A stretch of DNA of 64,000 bases, taken from contig NZ_PPXC01000005.1 in assembly GCF_002909445.1 (NCBI RefSeq), forward strand, positions 1-64,000, read 5' to 3'. The translations under genes and the position numbers were made by a program. Positions 38,663 to 48,665 of the stretch are shown here, one piece after another (the first letter of the stretch is position 1; the number at the start of each line of letters is the position of its first letter). The notes below the pieces were generated by a model. That model saw only the letters and a list, made by a program, of their open reading frames with translations, was not told the DNA's origin and did not search any database. Source of the stretch: Arthrobacter glacialis (GTDB lineage Bacteria; Actinomycetota; Actinomycetes; Actinomycetales; Micrococcaceae).

Positions 38663-39673
38663 ATGACTGACAAGCGCAGGGGTCTTGGTCGTGGTTTGGG
38701 TGCCTTGATACCCAACTCTTCTGGTGATGAAAGCGGATCCTCGCAGCCGACACGGCCAGTAGACTTGTTCTTTCCTGAGCCCAAGGGGCGCAAGCCCGTT
38801 GCAGCTCCAGTGCGAAGCGCCAAGAAGCCTGTCGTTGAAGCTGTGGAACTTGTAGAAGTTCCTGGTGCACGCTTTTTGGAACTGCCGGTTGGCCAGATCC
38901 ACCCGAACCGCAAGCAACCCAGAACCGTTTTCGATGAAGACGATATGGCCGAGCTTGTACATTCGGTACGCGAAATCGGTGTTCTGCAGCCCATTGTGGT
39001 GCGCGTATCGACCGAAGTTGGCGATCAGCCGTATGAATTGGTCATGGGTGAGCGCCGCTGGCGCGCCAGTCAGGCCGCCGGTCTAGAAACCATTCCTGTT
39101 ATTGTCCGGGAAACCAGTGATGACAACCTCCTCCGTGACGCGCTGTTGGAGAACCTCCACCGCAGTCAGCTGAATCCCTTGGAAGAAGCTGCGGCTTACC
39201 AGCAGTTGCTGGAGGATTTTGGTACCACTCACGAACAATTGGCTGATCGGATTGGGCGTTCGCGTCCCCAGGTTTCGAACACGCTTCGTCTGCTGAAGCT
39301 TCCTCCAGTGGTGCAGCGCAGAGTTGCGGCAGGTGTTTTGTCCGCTGGTCATGCGCGCGCTTTGCTCGCTCTGCCAGAAGCTGCCGCCATGGAGCAGTTG
39401 GCTCAGAAGATCGTGTCTGAGGGGATGTCGGTCAGGGCCACTGAGGAAGCTGTGCAGCTTTACCAGGCGCCGCTTAATGGTCAGCAGCCCGCAGCAAAGA
39501 AACCCAGTCCCCGCCACGAGCGGTTGGATTTCTTGGCAAGCTCTCTGGCCGACCGCCTTGACACCAATGTGAAGATTTCCCTGGGTGCCCGCAAAGGTAA
39601 GGTCAGTATTGAGTTCGCCTCCGTTGAAGACCTCAACCGGATCATGGATGTCTTGAGTCCCGGCGGCAACTAG
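38663..39673 (+). CDS. parB: Chromosome-partitioning protein ParB
   Basis: 336 aa. It starts with the hallmark KRRGLGRGLGALIP, then the CTP-binding ParB/Srx domain (VGQIHPNRKQPRTVFDEDD ... VMGERRWRAS). The LLENLHRSQLNPLEEA segment precedes the HTH parS-binding part (DRIGRSRPQVSNTLRLLKLP) and a C-terminal dimer domain. ATG at 38663 follows GGAGGAAG; the open frame back to 38576 is an unlikely extension. It loads on the seven parS sites listed here and slides as a CTP clamp. Confidence 0.97.
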   Translation: MTDKRRGLGRGLGALIPNSSGDESGSSQPTRPVDLFFPEPKGRKPVAAPVRSAKKPVVEAVELVEVPGARFLELPVGQIHPNRKQPRTVFDEDDMAELVHSVREIGVLQPIVVRVSTEVGDQPYELVMGERRWRASQAAGLETIPVIVRETSDDNLLRDALLENLHRSQLNPLEEAAAYQQLLEDFGTTHEQLADRIGRSRPQVSNTLRLLKLPPVVQRRVAAGVLSAGHARALLALPEAAAMEQLAQKIVSEGMSVRATEEAVQLYQAPLNGQQPAAKKPSPRHERLDFLASSLADRLDTNVKISLGARKGKVSIEFASVEDLNRIMDVLSPGGN

Positions 39674-39684
39674 TTCTCATCTCT

Positions 39685-39724
39685 AACCAGCGGCAGTGTT
39701 TCACGTGAAACACTGCCGCTGGTT
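39685..39724. repeat. Perfect 40-bp palindrome centred on parS
   Basis: The 20-base arm AACCAGCGGCAGTGTTTCAC is followed immediately by its exact reverse complement, ending at 39724. The 16-bp parS (39697-39712) is the exact centre. It begins 12 bases after the parB stop, so the transcript would form a 20-bp hairpin with no loop, possibly serving as a terminator; the following T-run is weak. Confidence 0.95.
39697..39712. other. parS: parS site after parB
   Basis: TGTTTCACGTGAAACA, exact consensus, centre of the 40-bp palindrome. Confidence 0.96.
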
Positions 39725-39825
39725 GCTTAATTGGAGTTCCCCAGGATTGATTCTAAGCATCATTTTTTCGAACGTCCGAAGTGGAGTGATCGGACCCTGA
39801 TGGGCCATTTCGAATAGCGCGATAG

Positions 39826-39841
39826 TGTTTCACGTGAAACA
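39826..39841. other. parS: parS site
   Basis: TGTTTCACGTGAAACA, exact consensus, 113 bases after the previous site. Confidence 0.96.
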
Positions 39842-40670
39842 AGAGACAAATTCGGAAGTTGCCACTGCTGCTGGATTTGATAGTCAACAATTGGGCGACG
39901 CTCACTTTTTGGTTCATATGGCGAATTGTCATTTGCTCGCATGGCCGAAGCCAGACCTTTGGTCAGTTCGATTCCCCGGGCACGAGCCTTCCCTGGAGAT
40001 GAGTCGATCGTGGTGCATCCACTTGAGTGGGATCTACAGACTGTCGGGGGAGGGTGGCGTTTAGCCAGACATCTTAATCGCATCAGGCGCAGTGAGCCAA
40101 TCAGTCCCGCTTCAGCGGAGCCTGCGGAACCTGGTTGCCATTCGGAACTTAACGGCTGTGTTGCATACTGGTGGTGAATCCGGTGGACTTGAGGCCCACG
40201 GGTGTAGCGATGGCTCCTCCGTCGTTGTATCCGTGAGTATGACGTCAGAATATTGTGCCCCCTCGAGTGGAATCGGTTCAGAATTCAGTACGGTCGCAGT
40301 CCGACCATCCTCCCCAATTGCTTCCATGCGGGACCCGGGAGTTGGGTAGGTGGAGGGCGGGTGTCGTGCGGTCAGCCCGGGCCTCCGTGCCCCTGGATTC
40401 TACCTGGGGGATCAACCCACCCCGCCAATGGGCGCCAATGGCCGCCAGGGCCCGCCCTGAGGGGCTCCAGTCCACCAAGGTAACCCGGGTTGCCCTAAGG
40501 GCCCCGCAGGGCTCTGTAGGGGCGTAGTAGCCACCAGCGGTGCCGTCGACCGCAAGAACCGGCCCTACGTGACCGGCGGCGCCGACCCGGACCTCACCCG
40601 GTGCGCTGGAGTGGAAGCCGTGCTGCCGCGGTCAGGAAACCCAAGTATGGGCGGCCACGATCCGCGCGAA

Positions 40671-40686
40671 TGTTTCACGTGAAACG
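40671..40686. other. parS: parS site
   Basis: TGTTTCACGTGAAACG, one mismatch to consensus, in the gene-poor region. Confidence 0.93.
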
Positions 40687-43489
40687 GACGATGAAAGAGC
40701 CGGTCCTACGACACCCAAAGGACTCCGTGTCCTCGTAAAATCAGGGACAGCAATGGTAGGTGGGTGCGCGATCGGCGCTTCGATCAGGTTGACTGGAATG
40801 CCCTGCAGGGTGGAAGCTTTCGCATGCGAAGTACAGCCGCGCCCTGGTCATGGACGTTTGGGGACGACGGCCCTGAGTTGCGGTGCGGCCGGCAGATACC
40901 CTCATTCGCGGGCTACCTTGCTCAGCGGTGAGTGTTGCGTATTTCAGAAGCGTGAATACCGGCGGTCGCCACTATTGTCGTCGGAGATTGTCCGCCCAAA
41001 CCGGCACTTCGCCAGCGAGACACCACCTTGATCAGGGAATCCGATGATGTTGCAGCCAGAAAGGGCAGGGCTGAGAGTTGGTGGGAATATCCCATGTCTC
41101 GCCGCGCGCCTCGGGCCCGTCTTCGAAGGATAATTCCAGGCCTGTAGTCTTCCGGAAGGCTCCATGGTGGTGAATGTGGGAACTGGGTATCGGCATGGAA
41201 TTACGCCGCAAATCCAGGCAAATCGGTGTCGGTCGCGCAACCACTCACACAGTGCATATCCCCTTCCGGTCTCCATCAATCGACTGGAAGTTGACCCCAC
41301 CACTCGTCTACGCCTCGCTGGCCAAAAGTTGACGGACGGGAATCGAGCCTCAGAAGGATGTCGCCGAATAGTCAGTGTCGCTCTGGAATCGAGACGCATC
41401 CACATTGTCTGACGTTCGGTGGAGATTCGTCCACGTCATTGCTCCAGTTGCGGCCATGGGGTCTCAGGTCATACTTCCCGCTGTGCAGGTGAGGGGATGC
41501 TGGATTGCGAGTGCGCTGCCGCGATCACTTGGCATCTTTGAACCCGAAAGCCACCTGCGGTGGCGATAGCCTCGAAATGGCTGCACCAGGCAAGGGTCTC
41601 TGCATTCGCGAACCCCACAAGCGCCCACCTGCCACACTGGGAAATCAGCGTGACCGCGCAGCTGATCGAGGTCCGACATTCCGACCTCGCCCGTCGGCAC
41701 CTGGGCAACGACCAAGACGTGTTGGTCTTGAATCCCCGATGACCACTCACGAGTGCGGAAAGGGCGCGTAATCCACACCAGCGAGGCCGGCCCGATTGCA
41801 TTGTAAGAAATCCTGAGACCGGGCGTGAGTAGACCCGGAAGATACCGGCCGTCGCCGACTTGGCAGTGCCGAATGCAGTCCCGGAACAGGAGCAGGGTGG
41901 GCAGCAGGTCCGTGTGGACCGATCCAATGGGACAGGGAGTGGGTGCCAGCGCTGCTGAACCAAACTGTTGCAGTTCGGTCCGGTGAGTTTTCAGGAGTAT
42001 GACAAGCTGCAGCGGCTCATCGCAGAGTTCACTATGGACGACAACAAGCACCGGCAGCCAAAAAAGGAAGCCCCCGGTCCACAGACAGGATTGCAACTAT
42101 TCCGTACCCACCTCAAGTGGGAACTAGGTCTCGAGGAATGGTCGGAGTCACGCACCCAGACGTGTCACTTCGGTGTAGCTTCCCACCGGCAATATCATGC
42201 TTGCCCTGCCTCCTGACAGATTCTTGGCGGGTTGGAAGGACAGTGAGGGTGCCACGCAAAACCTGACGCGAGGTCTGGACCCCGAGGCCAAGTGACTGAG
42301 CGACGCCAATTCGCAGTTGGAAGCCGCGTACCCCAAGGCATGGGATACCCTATGCAGCAAAACCAACGGAGCTACGGAGCTGCAGTGCGTATGTGGGCTG
42401 CTCGTTGCAGCGTCGCTTCCATGGGCCACAAGCATGACCCGCATTTCTCTTGGACTGGATTCCCTCCAATTATTGGCTAACGAGCCGACGAGCTGCACCA
42501 GTGCCGGGCCCAGCCTGGTCAGGCACGCAGTGCGGTGCAGCAGACGCCCTGTCTTGACGAAGGTCAGGGAGGTTACAGCGGAGCGGTCCCGTGGATTCCA
42601 CTGCCCGCCATGTTGCGGGGAGTGGACCGCAGGAGGTTTGGGCTGTCCAGGTGTGGTTGTCCCGGCATTGCCCAGCGTCCGGCAAACAACCCATCGTGCC
42701 CAACGAGGACGACGATGTCGATCAAGGATTCCTTTGGCAAGGAGCACATCGGGCAAGTCTTGGCGACTGGCCACTGGCCTGGATTCTTTTGGTGATGACC
42801 GCTGCCGTGATCTCGGGTGAGGTGGTCTCGTCAAAGTGAACGTTCCACCAGGGTGGAAGCCAGACATCAATTCCAAGCTTGGCCGGTACCGATTGTCCGT
42901 CCGGATTGACCCATCATCCGCTTGCCTGCCTGAAACTAAAACCCACTTCCAATGACCCCTGCAGTCTGAACGTTCTCCTGGCCATCCAGTCAAAGTGCGT
43001 GGCAGCTATTTCAGGTGTTGGACAGGGAGTTACGTGGTTCGGCAGTGCACCATAGCAATATGGATGCTGCAGGGGGAGTGCCTTGTGAAAAAAGCGTGGG
43101 GTATTTGTCGAAGGTGCCACCGCAAGAGCCGCGCGGTCGCATCAAAACGCGTGACACCGGGCGGCTGGGATGGTCTTCAGGAAGATGAAACGGTCCGAAT
43201 TCTTCTGTGCATGCTTGGTGACGAAAGCAAGGCCTGCAACGCACTAGATCAGTGACTGGTGGTCGGAGCACCGATGTGTCACTGCGCAGCGGAAGAGTTG
43301 TGGTTGGCGCTCCACACCTCAGCGAGCGGATGCACCCTGTAACCCCATTGGACCGGAAACTCTTCCGCGGGAAGACGGCCTTGCGCTGGCCCGTAAATCT
43401 TGGATGCGGCTGGTGTCGACGCCAAAGTCCGACAGTTGTACTGAGGGACTATGCATCGTGGTGAGAGGCAGGGCAATAGGGGCTAGTCG

Positions 43490-44270
43490 CAATCGAGGGT
43501 GTTGTCGGGGTCTGAATCCACCGGCTTCGAACAACGGGCATGCCGTGTATTTCCTTAGGATCCGGATCCGGGAGGAGTGTCCGCGGAGGTGTGCGAGTCT
43601 GCCAGGGACGTCCGTGGCACGTTGCCTGAGGGCCGGCCGACGATGCAGTGGTAGTAGGTCGCGCAGGTCGCCACGACCTCGACATGCTGCGAGACAGAGA
43701 GAAAGGCCGCGAGACAGACTTGGCACTTCTCGACGATCCGCATGGCGCTGGTGTGGAGGGTGCGCTGCGCGGCATGGAGCGGAGTGGGCTTGCGGCCGCG
43801 GTTTCCACAGATGGGTTGCTGGACACGGCGGCGCCAATCAAGTGCACACCACCGATCCTGTGTGGGCCCTGGATCAATGCATGTATGCCCACAGCCAGCA
43901 CCGTGTCGTTCCCCGTGTTCCACGAAATGCCGAGCCCGCGGCTCGGCAGTCCACCAGTGTCCTGGCGCCACACACGCCCACAACCGCTGCAGCGACAGGG
44001 ACGGATCACGATCGACAATGTCCTCGGGAGCCAACCCGGCCGCTAATGCACCGGCCGCGGGGTCATGCTGTCGCGCCGCTCAGCCGGGCATCCGCAGCCG
44101 CGACACCACCGGGCGAACTTGTCTGTCTCGACGACCCGGTAGGCAACCACCGCTCGACCTGGATCGAACTGTTGACTCACGAGCTCCACACCGAGTTCGT
44201 GAAGACGGCCGAACGAGCCTGCATCAGGGGCCGTACGCATCGACAGAGCCATCGCATTGGCGCCGAACAT
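43490..44270 (-). pseudogene. Decayed ISL3-family transposase remnant
   Basis: Pieces of an ISL3-type transposase appear in order on the minus strand but in different frames. The N-terminal SFGRLHELGVELVS and WCRGCGCPAERRD (44216-44100 region) and CRCSGCGRVWRQDT (about 43990) come first. GLGISWNTGNDTVLAVG and PHRIGGVHLIG follow, then RRRVQQPICGNRGRK (about 43833-43789), TLHTS and HVEVVAT, and finally LRGHSSRI ... LFEAGGFRPRQHPRL (43588-43490). The DDE catalytic core between VHLIG and RRRVQQ is missing. The element is therefore frameshifted and internally deleted. Terminal inverted repeats were not found. Recognition is by memory of the family; a search would be needed for the exact relative. 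Confidence 0.75.
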
Positions 44271-45046
44271 CTCCCCGGGGTTGCTGTCCAGGATGATCGT
44301 TTCGACGCTGCTGCCGCCTGCGCGCAGTTCTTCGAGCTGCATGCCCCCCGTCCAGCGGATGCCACGTTCTGCCGCCGAAGGGGGCGAGTACCAGCACCCG
44401 CCCGTAGCTGGCTCGACTCCGTTCTCGCGGTCTAACACCACCGGTTGACCAGTGTGGGAATTGACCGCCGTGATGAGTGCGGTGCGTTGCGGCCAGCGCT
44501 GACTGGGAAGCCGGGCGGCGACGGCAGCGCGCCGCGTTGCTCAGGAGCCGTCCGCCACCACCGAGGACCAACGCTCGCTTTCTGGCGGCGCGGATCCGGT
44601 AGTGGCGTCGAGCTGCGGCTGATCCTGCTCGGACCTCCGCTGGTTGGAGCCCGTCGTCGAAGTGACGAGCACAGTTGAAAATGGGGTCGTGTTCATGGGT
44701 ATCGCCTCCGGCCGTAAGATCACGCTCCGACTCGGTGCGCAGCCAGGATCGCGCCGGTGCTTTTCGCCGCGGAACGCTCCGCGGCACCAACTTTTCTGTG
44801 GTGGGGGGATTCATCGCCTGCCGGTTGAGAGGCTTCGTGCGAGACGATGTGCTTGTGTGGACGTCGATGGGGAAGGGGTGCAGATGAATGACGATGCGAC
44901 TTTGAGCTCTTTCGAAGCCAGCATAGGTGCGGGCCCATACATGCTCGTAGTCAATACTGGCGAGGGGTCATGCGGAAATTGGTCGATGGGAAGTCCCCTA
45001 GGGACTCGACTGTCGGAAAGGTAATCAGACGGGCAGCCGGCATCGA

Positions 45047-45062
45047 AGTTTCACGTGAAACA
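45047..45062. other. parS: parS site
   Basis: AGTTTCACGTGAAACA, one mismatch to consensus. Confidence 0.92.
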
Positions 45063-45558
45063 ACCAGATGACTGGCCGGCACCCGCCGCTGATGAACCAC
45101 ACGAGGGCGAGCCCCCACGGCGGGACTCCCGATGGGAGACGCTTAGGCAGGCTGTTGGAAATCGCAGATGATGCAGATAGTTGGCGACTTCGTCATGCCC
45201 CATGCCTTTCGATACCCAGATGGCAGTCAAGCTTCTGACACTGGCCGATGTGGCTTGAGTGAGTTTTCTGGCAATTCTGGCTGGTGGGTTGGCTGGCCTG
45301 AGATCGAGGCAGTCACTTCCAACTTGTTCAGAAGCCAAGGGGCCATTGGGGGTTCGGGCGGGGTGCTTGAACAGTCGCCTTAACTAGTTCAGCGGTGTCC
45401 GCTGCATACATGCTGAGCCAACAATGAGGGCTCCGGGGCCACACAACGCAACTGACGGAAGCTGAAACATGGATCCCTCATCCCAAGACTCCGCACCTCA
45501 CTCCGAGTACAACTCTCGAACGACATCAGCCACTGATTCCGTGGCTGGCAGGCGTCTC

Positions 45559-45574
45559 TGTTTCACGTGAAACA
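45559..45574. other. parS: parS site
   Basis: TGTTTCACGTGAAACA, exact consensus, about 175 bases from the stop of the DUF222/HNH gene. Confidence 0.96.
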
Positions 45575-45747
45575 CGGGCAGGAGCGGGGCCCGTTTGGGA
45601 CTGCTCTTTGCCGATTCTTGAGGGGCGCCCAGTCACGGCTAGGTGTCCAGGACCATGGCGTGATGTGAGTGCCGCGGGCTGGGCTAGAAGTCCATCAGCT
45701 GCGATCTGCAAATAATTGGGCATGGGCGCTGTGGGGGTTTCGGGGTG

Positions 45748-47957
45748 TTATTCCTCGTGTGGTCCGTTGAGGTCGCGTTGTGCGGCCTGCTCATTGCATT
45801 GTTGTTGGGCTTCATGGTTGTCAGGGAAGGCCCAATCGGGTGGTTCGGGCAGGGGGTGGGTGCCGTAGTCTTCTTCAAAGTCCATGGCCATGATCTCGTT
45901 TTCGTTCAGTTGGCTGAAGGGGTCCTCATCCCAGCCCAGGCCGTCGAGGCGTTGCTGGATGTTCTTTTTGAGCCATTTGGGGTAGCTGGCGGGCTGGGTT
46001 TCCAGGGGCTGGGGTGGGTGGTACCGGCCGGAGGGTGAGATCCAGCCGGGCCGGCCGCTCTCGGTCATGACGGCTGTCCAGCCGCGGAGTTTCAGGGCCC
46101 GCCGTTCCGGTCGTTGCTGCTCCCGGACCTGCCCGGAGCGGGTTTTGCCGTCCTTGAAGTGCTTGGCCAGGTGGTGGCGTTTACACAAAAATTCAAGGTT
46201 GCCCGCGGCGGTTTTCCCGCCGCTCTCCCACGGCAGGATGTGGTCGAGTTCGGCCAGAGACGCCTTGGCGGTGCAGCCTGGAAATTGGCAGTAGTGATCC
46301 CGGCCGCGGAGCATGAACCGCATGGCCTTGCCCACCCGGTACGTGTCCGGGGCAAGATCCAGGGGTTCGTTGCTGATGGGGTCGGTCAAAACCCGGTAGA
46401 AACTGGTGGACCCGGCCAGCAGTCGATTGGCGACCTCAACACTGATCGGCCCGTACCCCTCCAACACGGCCGGGGCATTAATGTGCCCCAACAACGACAG
46501 TGCCGGGACGGTCACCAACACAGTGGCCCGGGGCATGGGCGGCCCGTCAATCCCACAATAGTCCGCTGCATCATTGATGCCAGAGGGCCACTGAGCATCA
46601 TCAACCCGGGGAGGGTATGCTGTGCGGTCAGCTTCTGTGGCCGTGGCTGTGGCTGGTATCAGGGGTGGAGGTGTGGCGTTGGGATGCCAATCGGGGTGAC
46701 TGCGATCGTCGGGATCCTTGAAGCCCGGGTCCTGATAGTCGGGGTCTTCAAAAACGGGAATGCTGGTGCCAGGGATCCTGTAGCGGCCGGTGTCAGTATC
46801 CGGGAAGGGTGCTCCAGCGCACGGATCAGTCTCGATCTGAATGAACCTTGGCTCAGCAATCGGAGATGTTTCAGGGACTCGGACAGCTGTTGAAGGAAAG
46901 CCCATGTCTGCGCTGCTGTCAGTGGCTTGGCCGCAATCCTGGCTGTTGCCGAGGCTACTACCGTGGACGTCCGCGTTGCCAGCGGCGGTGGCGCCCCAGC
47001 CGTCGGAGTAGGGAGTTCCGCTGGTGGGGGTTGGTGGGGTGTGGATGTTGTTCCGGGACAGGGACTGGTTCAGGAGCAGCGCTGCGGCGACGTCGGCACG
47101 GAGTTGGGTCAGGGTGCGGGGTTCGTGGGGGCCTTGGGCAGCTTGGGCGGTGAGGGTGCATTGGTCCCAGATGCCCTCGATCGTGGCTGCCGGGGCGTAC
47201 AGGCTTAGCCAGGACATGCCGTCATGCGCGCGGCTGACACTCAGGGCCCGGCGCCGGCAGGCGTCGCGGGTGCGGCGGGGATGCTCTCGGGGTGGAGACG
47301 TTCGCGGAGCCGGCGGGCCTTGTCCTTGAAACTGTTCAGGGAACAATCCCGGGCCTTCTCCAGCAACAAGGTCTCGTACTCGGTGACACCGTCCGTTGGG
47401 AGGTTATTGTTGCGCAACAGGGTGGTTTCCTCGGCAATGATCACCGCGTACGGCCACCCCAACTCCCCACTGGCCAGGCGTTCATGCGTGGCCGGCAGCT
47501 CACGGACCATGACAGTGGAATGGTCCACCAGGCCGTTGGCGGCGGCCTCACTGATGCCCAGGATCGTTGCAATCTCAGCATTGGTCCCGGCCGTGGACAC
47601 CTCGTTCTGCCAAGCGTCCAACCCCAGGAGCCTGCGCTCGGCCTCTGCAGCAGTGGCGAAGCGTTCCAACACTGTGGCCAGGGACGCGGCAGCCCGGTTC
47701 TGCAGGGCGTTAAACGCAGCCACTATCCCCACACACTCATCCATGAACGCCTGCACCAAGGCCAACTGCGAGGGGGCAACCCCGGTGCCGTCCGGTCCAC
47801 GATTCAAGGATGGCAGGCGGGGCAACGAGGACACGGCTGCCATGTCAGTAGCCAGCGGTTCAATGGAGGGAAGAACGATCCCAGCCACCAGTTCCGCCAC
47901 AGCCGCTGTGGTGGATGAACCTTCCCAGCCATCCGGGAAATTCACTGAACCGCCCAT
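45748..47957 (-). pseudogene. DUF222/13E12-type HNH endonuclease gene with a frameshift
   Basis: Two frames together make one DUF222-HNH protein. The N-terminal part (47957-47241, 238 aa, MGGSVNFPDGWEGSS...) runs through DUF222 to RRLRERLHPESIP and then into a short false tail ending GAGP. The C-terminal part continues in another frame as RTRDACRRRALSVSRAHDGM and on to the HNH domain RDHYCQFPGCTAKASLAELDH with FLCKRHHLAKH near the end (45748). The joint around 47260-47275 (CATCCCCGCCGCACCCGCGA) is explained by loss of one C in a C/G-rich run. This may be a real inactivation or a sequencing error. The long Pro/Thr/Asp-rich insertion in the middle is typical of this actinobacterial repeat family. 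The function of such proteins is not established. Confidence 0.85.
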
Positions 47958-48127
47958 ACCATAAGTCTAGTTGGCATGTACCCAAATATCAATAGGACTC
48001 ATTACTTTCCCAAACAAAAGTTCTATCTAATTTTCAGCTCATCTCCATGCGAGTGAATCCCCTGAATCAACGCAAGTGCCCGAAGGATGGAGTGGCACAC
48101 GGCAACTACAGGCCGTGATGGGCACAG

Positions 48128-48143
48128 CGTTTCACGTGAAACC
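48128..48143. other. parS: parS site (variant)
   Basis: CGTTTCACGTGAAACC: the 14-bp core is intact, both end bases differ from consensus. The most distal of the seven sites. Confidence 0.85.
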
Positions 48144-48243
48144 GGATTTTGGGCCGAAGAATGCGGTGTCCAACGGGGATGGGCCACAACTTTCTGGAGC
48201 CTAGAATCAATCTGGGAGAAGTGGAAATGACCCGTTAAACAGT

Positions 48244-48270
48244 TGTGGACCGGACAATGTCCGGTCCACA
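48244..48270 (-). terminator. Hairpin downstream of trxA
   Basis: 12-bp perfect stem TGTGGACCGGAC / GTCCGGTCCACA with a 3-nt loop, 53 bases after the trxA stop; only a weak T-run follows. Confidence 0.6.
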
Positions 48271-48322
48271 CCCTTCAAGAAGAATTCATCGCTGCGACCC
48301 CATTATGGGACGCAGCAACTGA

Positions 48323-48649
48323 CTAGCTCAGTACTCCGGAGAATTCCTTCTCGAAGTACTGCTTCGGCCGGGCGCCAATGACGGAGCCGATTACCTCGCC
48401 GCCCTTGAACAGGTACACGGCCGGGATGGAGGTAATTCCGTACTTCGCGGAAATGGCGGGGTTGGCATCGACGTCGACCTTAACGACGTCAACCTTGTCC
48501 GCGTACTCAACTGAAATCTCATCCAGGATAGGACCAAGTTTGCGGCAGGGGCCACACCACTCAGCCCAGAAATCCACAATGACAGGCTTTTCGGAGTTCA
48601 ATACGTCTTCGGCAAATGTTGCGTCCGTTGCACTCTTGGCATTACTCAT
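48323..48649 (-). CDS. trxA: Thioredoxin
   Basis: 108 aa, complete. Redox motif WCGPC in DFWAEWCGPCRKLGPIL, cis-proline segment SIPAVYLFKGGE. Reduces protein disulfides using electrons from the thioredoxin reductase encoded 16 bases upstream on the same strand, so the two genes form an operon. Confidence 0.97.
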   Translation of the reverse strand: MSNAKSATDATFAEDVLNSEKPVIVDFWAEWCGPCRKLGPILDEISVEYADKVDVVKVDVDANPAISAKYGITSIPAVYLFKGGEVIGSVIGARPKQYFEKEFSGVLS

Positions 48650-48665
48650 GGTGAACTACTTTCTC

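Larger units (their letters stand above)
39725..43489. other. Gene-poor region, left part
   Basis: About 3.8 kb without a recognisable intact gene. It holds two parS sites (39826 and 40671) and a GC-rich stretch around 40330-40620. Open frames exist, the longest being 41464-42096 and 42148-42993 (minus), but their translations show no family resemblance, have poor composition (many Arg, Pro, Ser, Cys) and are overlapped by similar frames on the other strand. No tRNA or other RNA was recognised. Confidence 0.6.
44271..45747. other. Gene-poor region, right part
   Basis: About 1.5 kb with two parS sites (45047 and 45559) and no recognisable intact gene. Frames here are short, overlapping on both strands and without family resemblance. 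Confidence 0.6.
47958..48322. other. Intergenic region with parS and trxA terminator
   Basis: 365 bases upstream of the HNH gene (minus) and downstream of trxA. It contains one parS (48128) and one hairpin (48244-48270). No gene recognised. Confidence 0.6.

Noticed and set aside
41464-42096. 210-aa open frame on the minus strand
   Set aside because: It has some protein-like stretches, but no family resemblance, no clear ribosome site, and other frames of equal length overlap it. Not enough support to call a gene.
42148-42993. 281-aa open frame on the minus strand
   Set aside because: Composition (Arg, Ser, Pro, His, Cys excess) is typical of a chance frame in GC-rich DNA and several frames on the other strand overlap it.
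43404-44435. 343-aa open frame on the plus strand
   Set aside because: It is the antisense of the decayed ISL3 transposase and its translation is Arg/Cys/His-rich noise.
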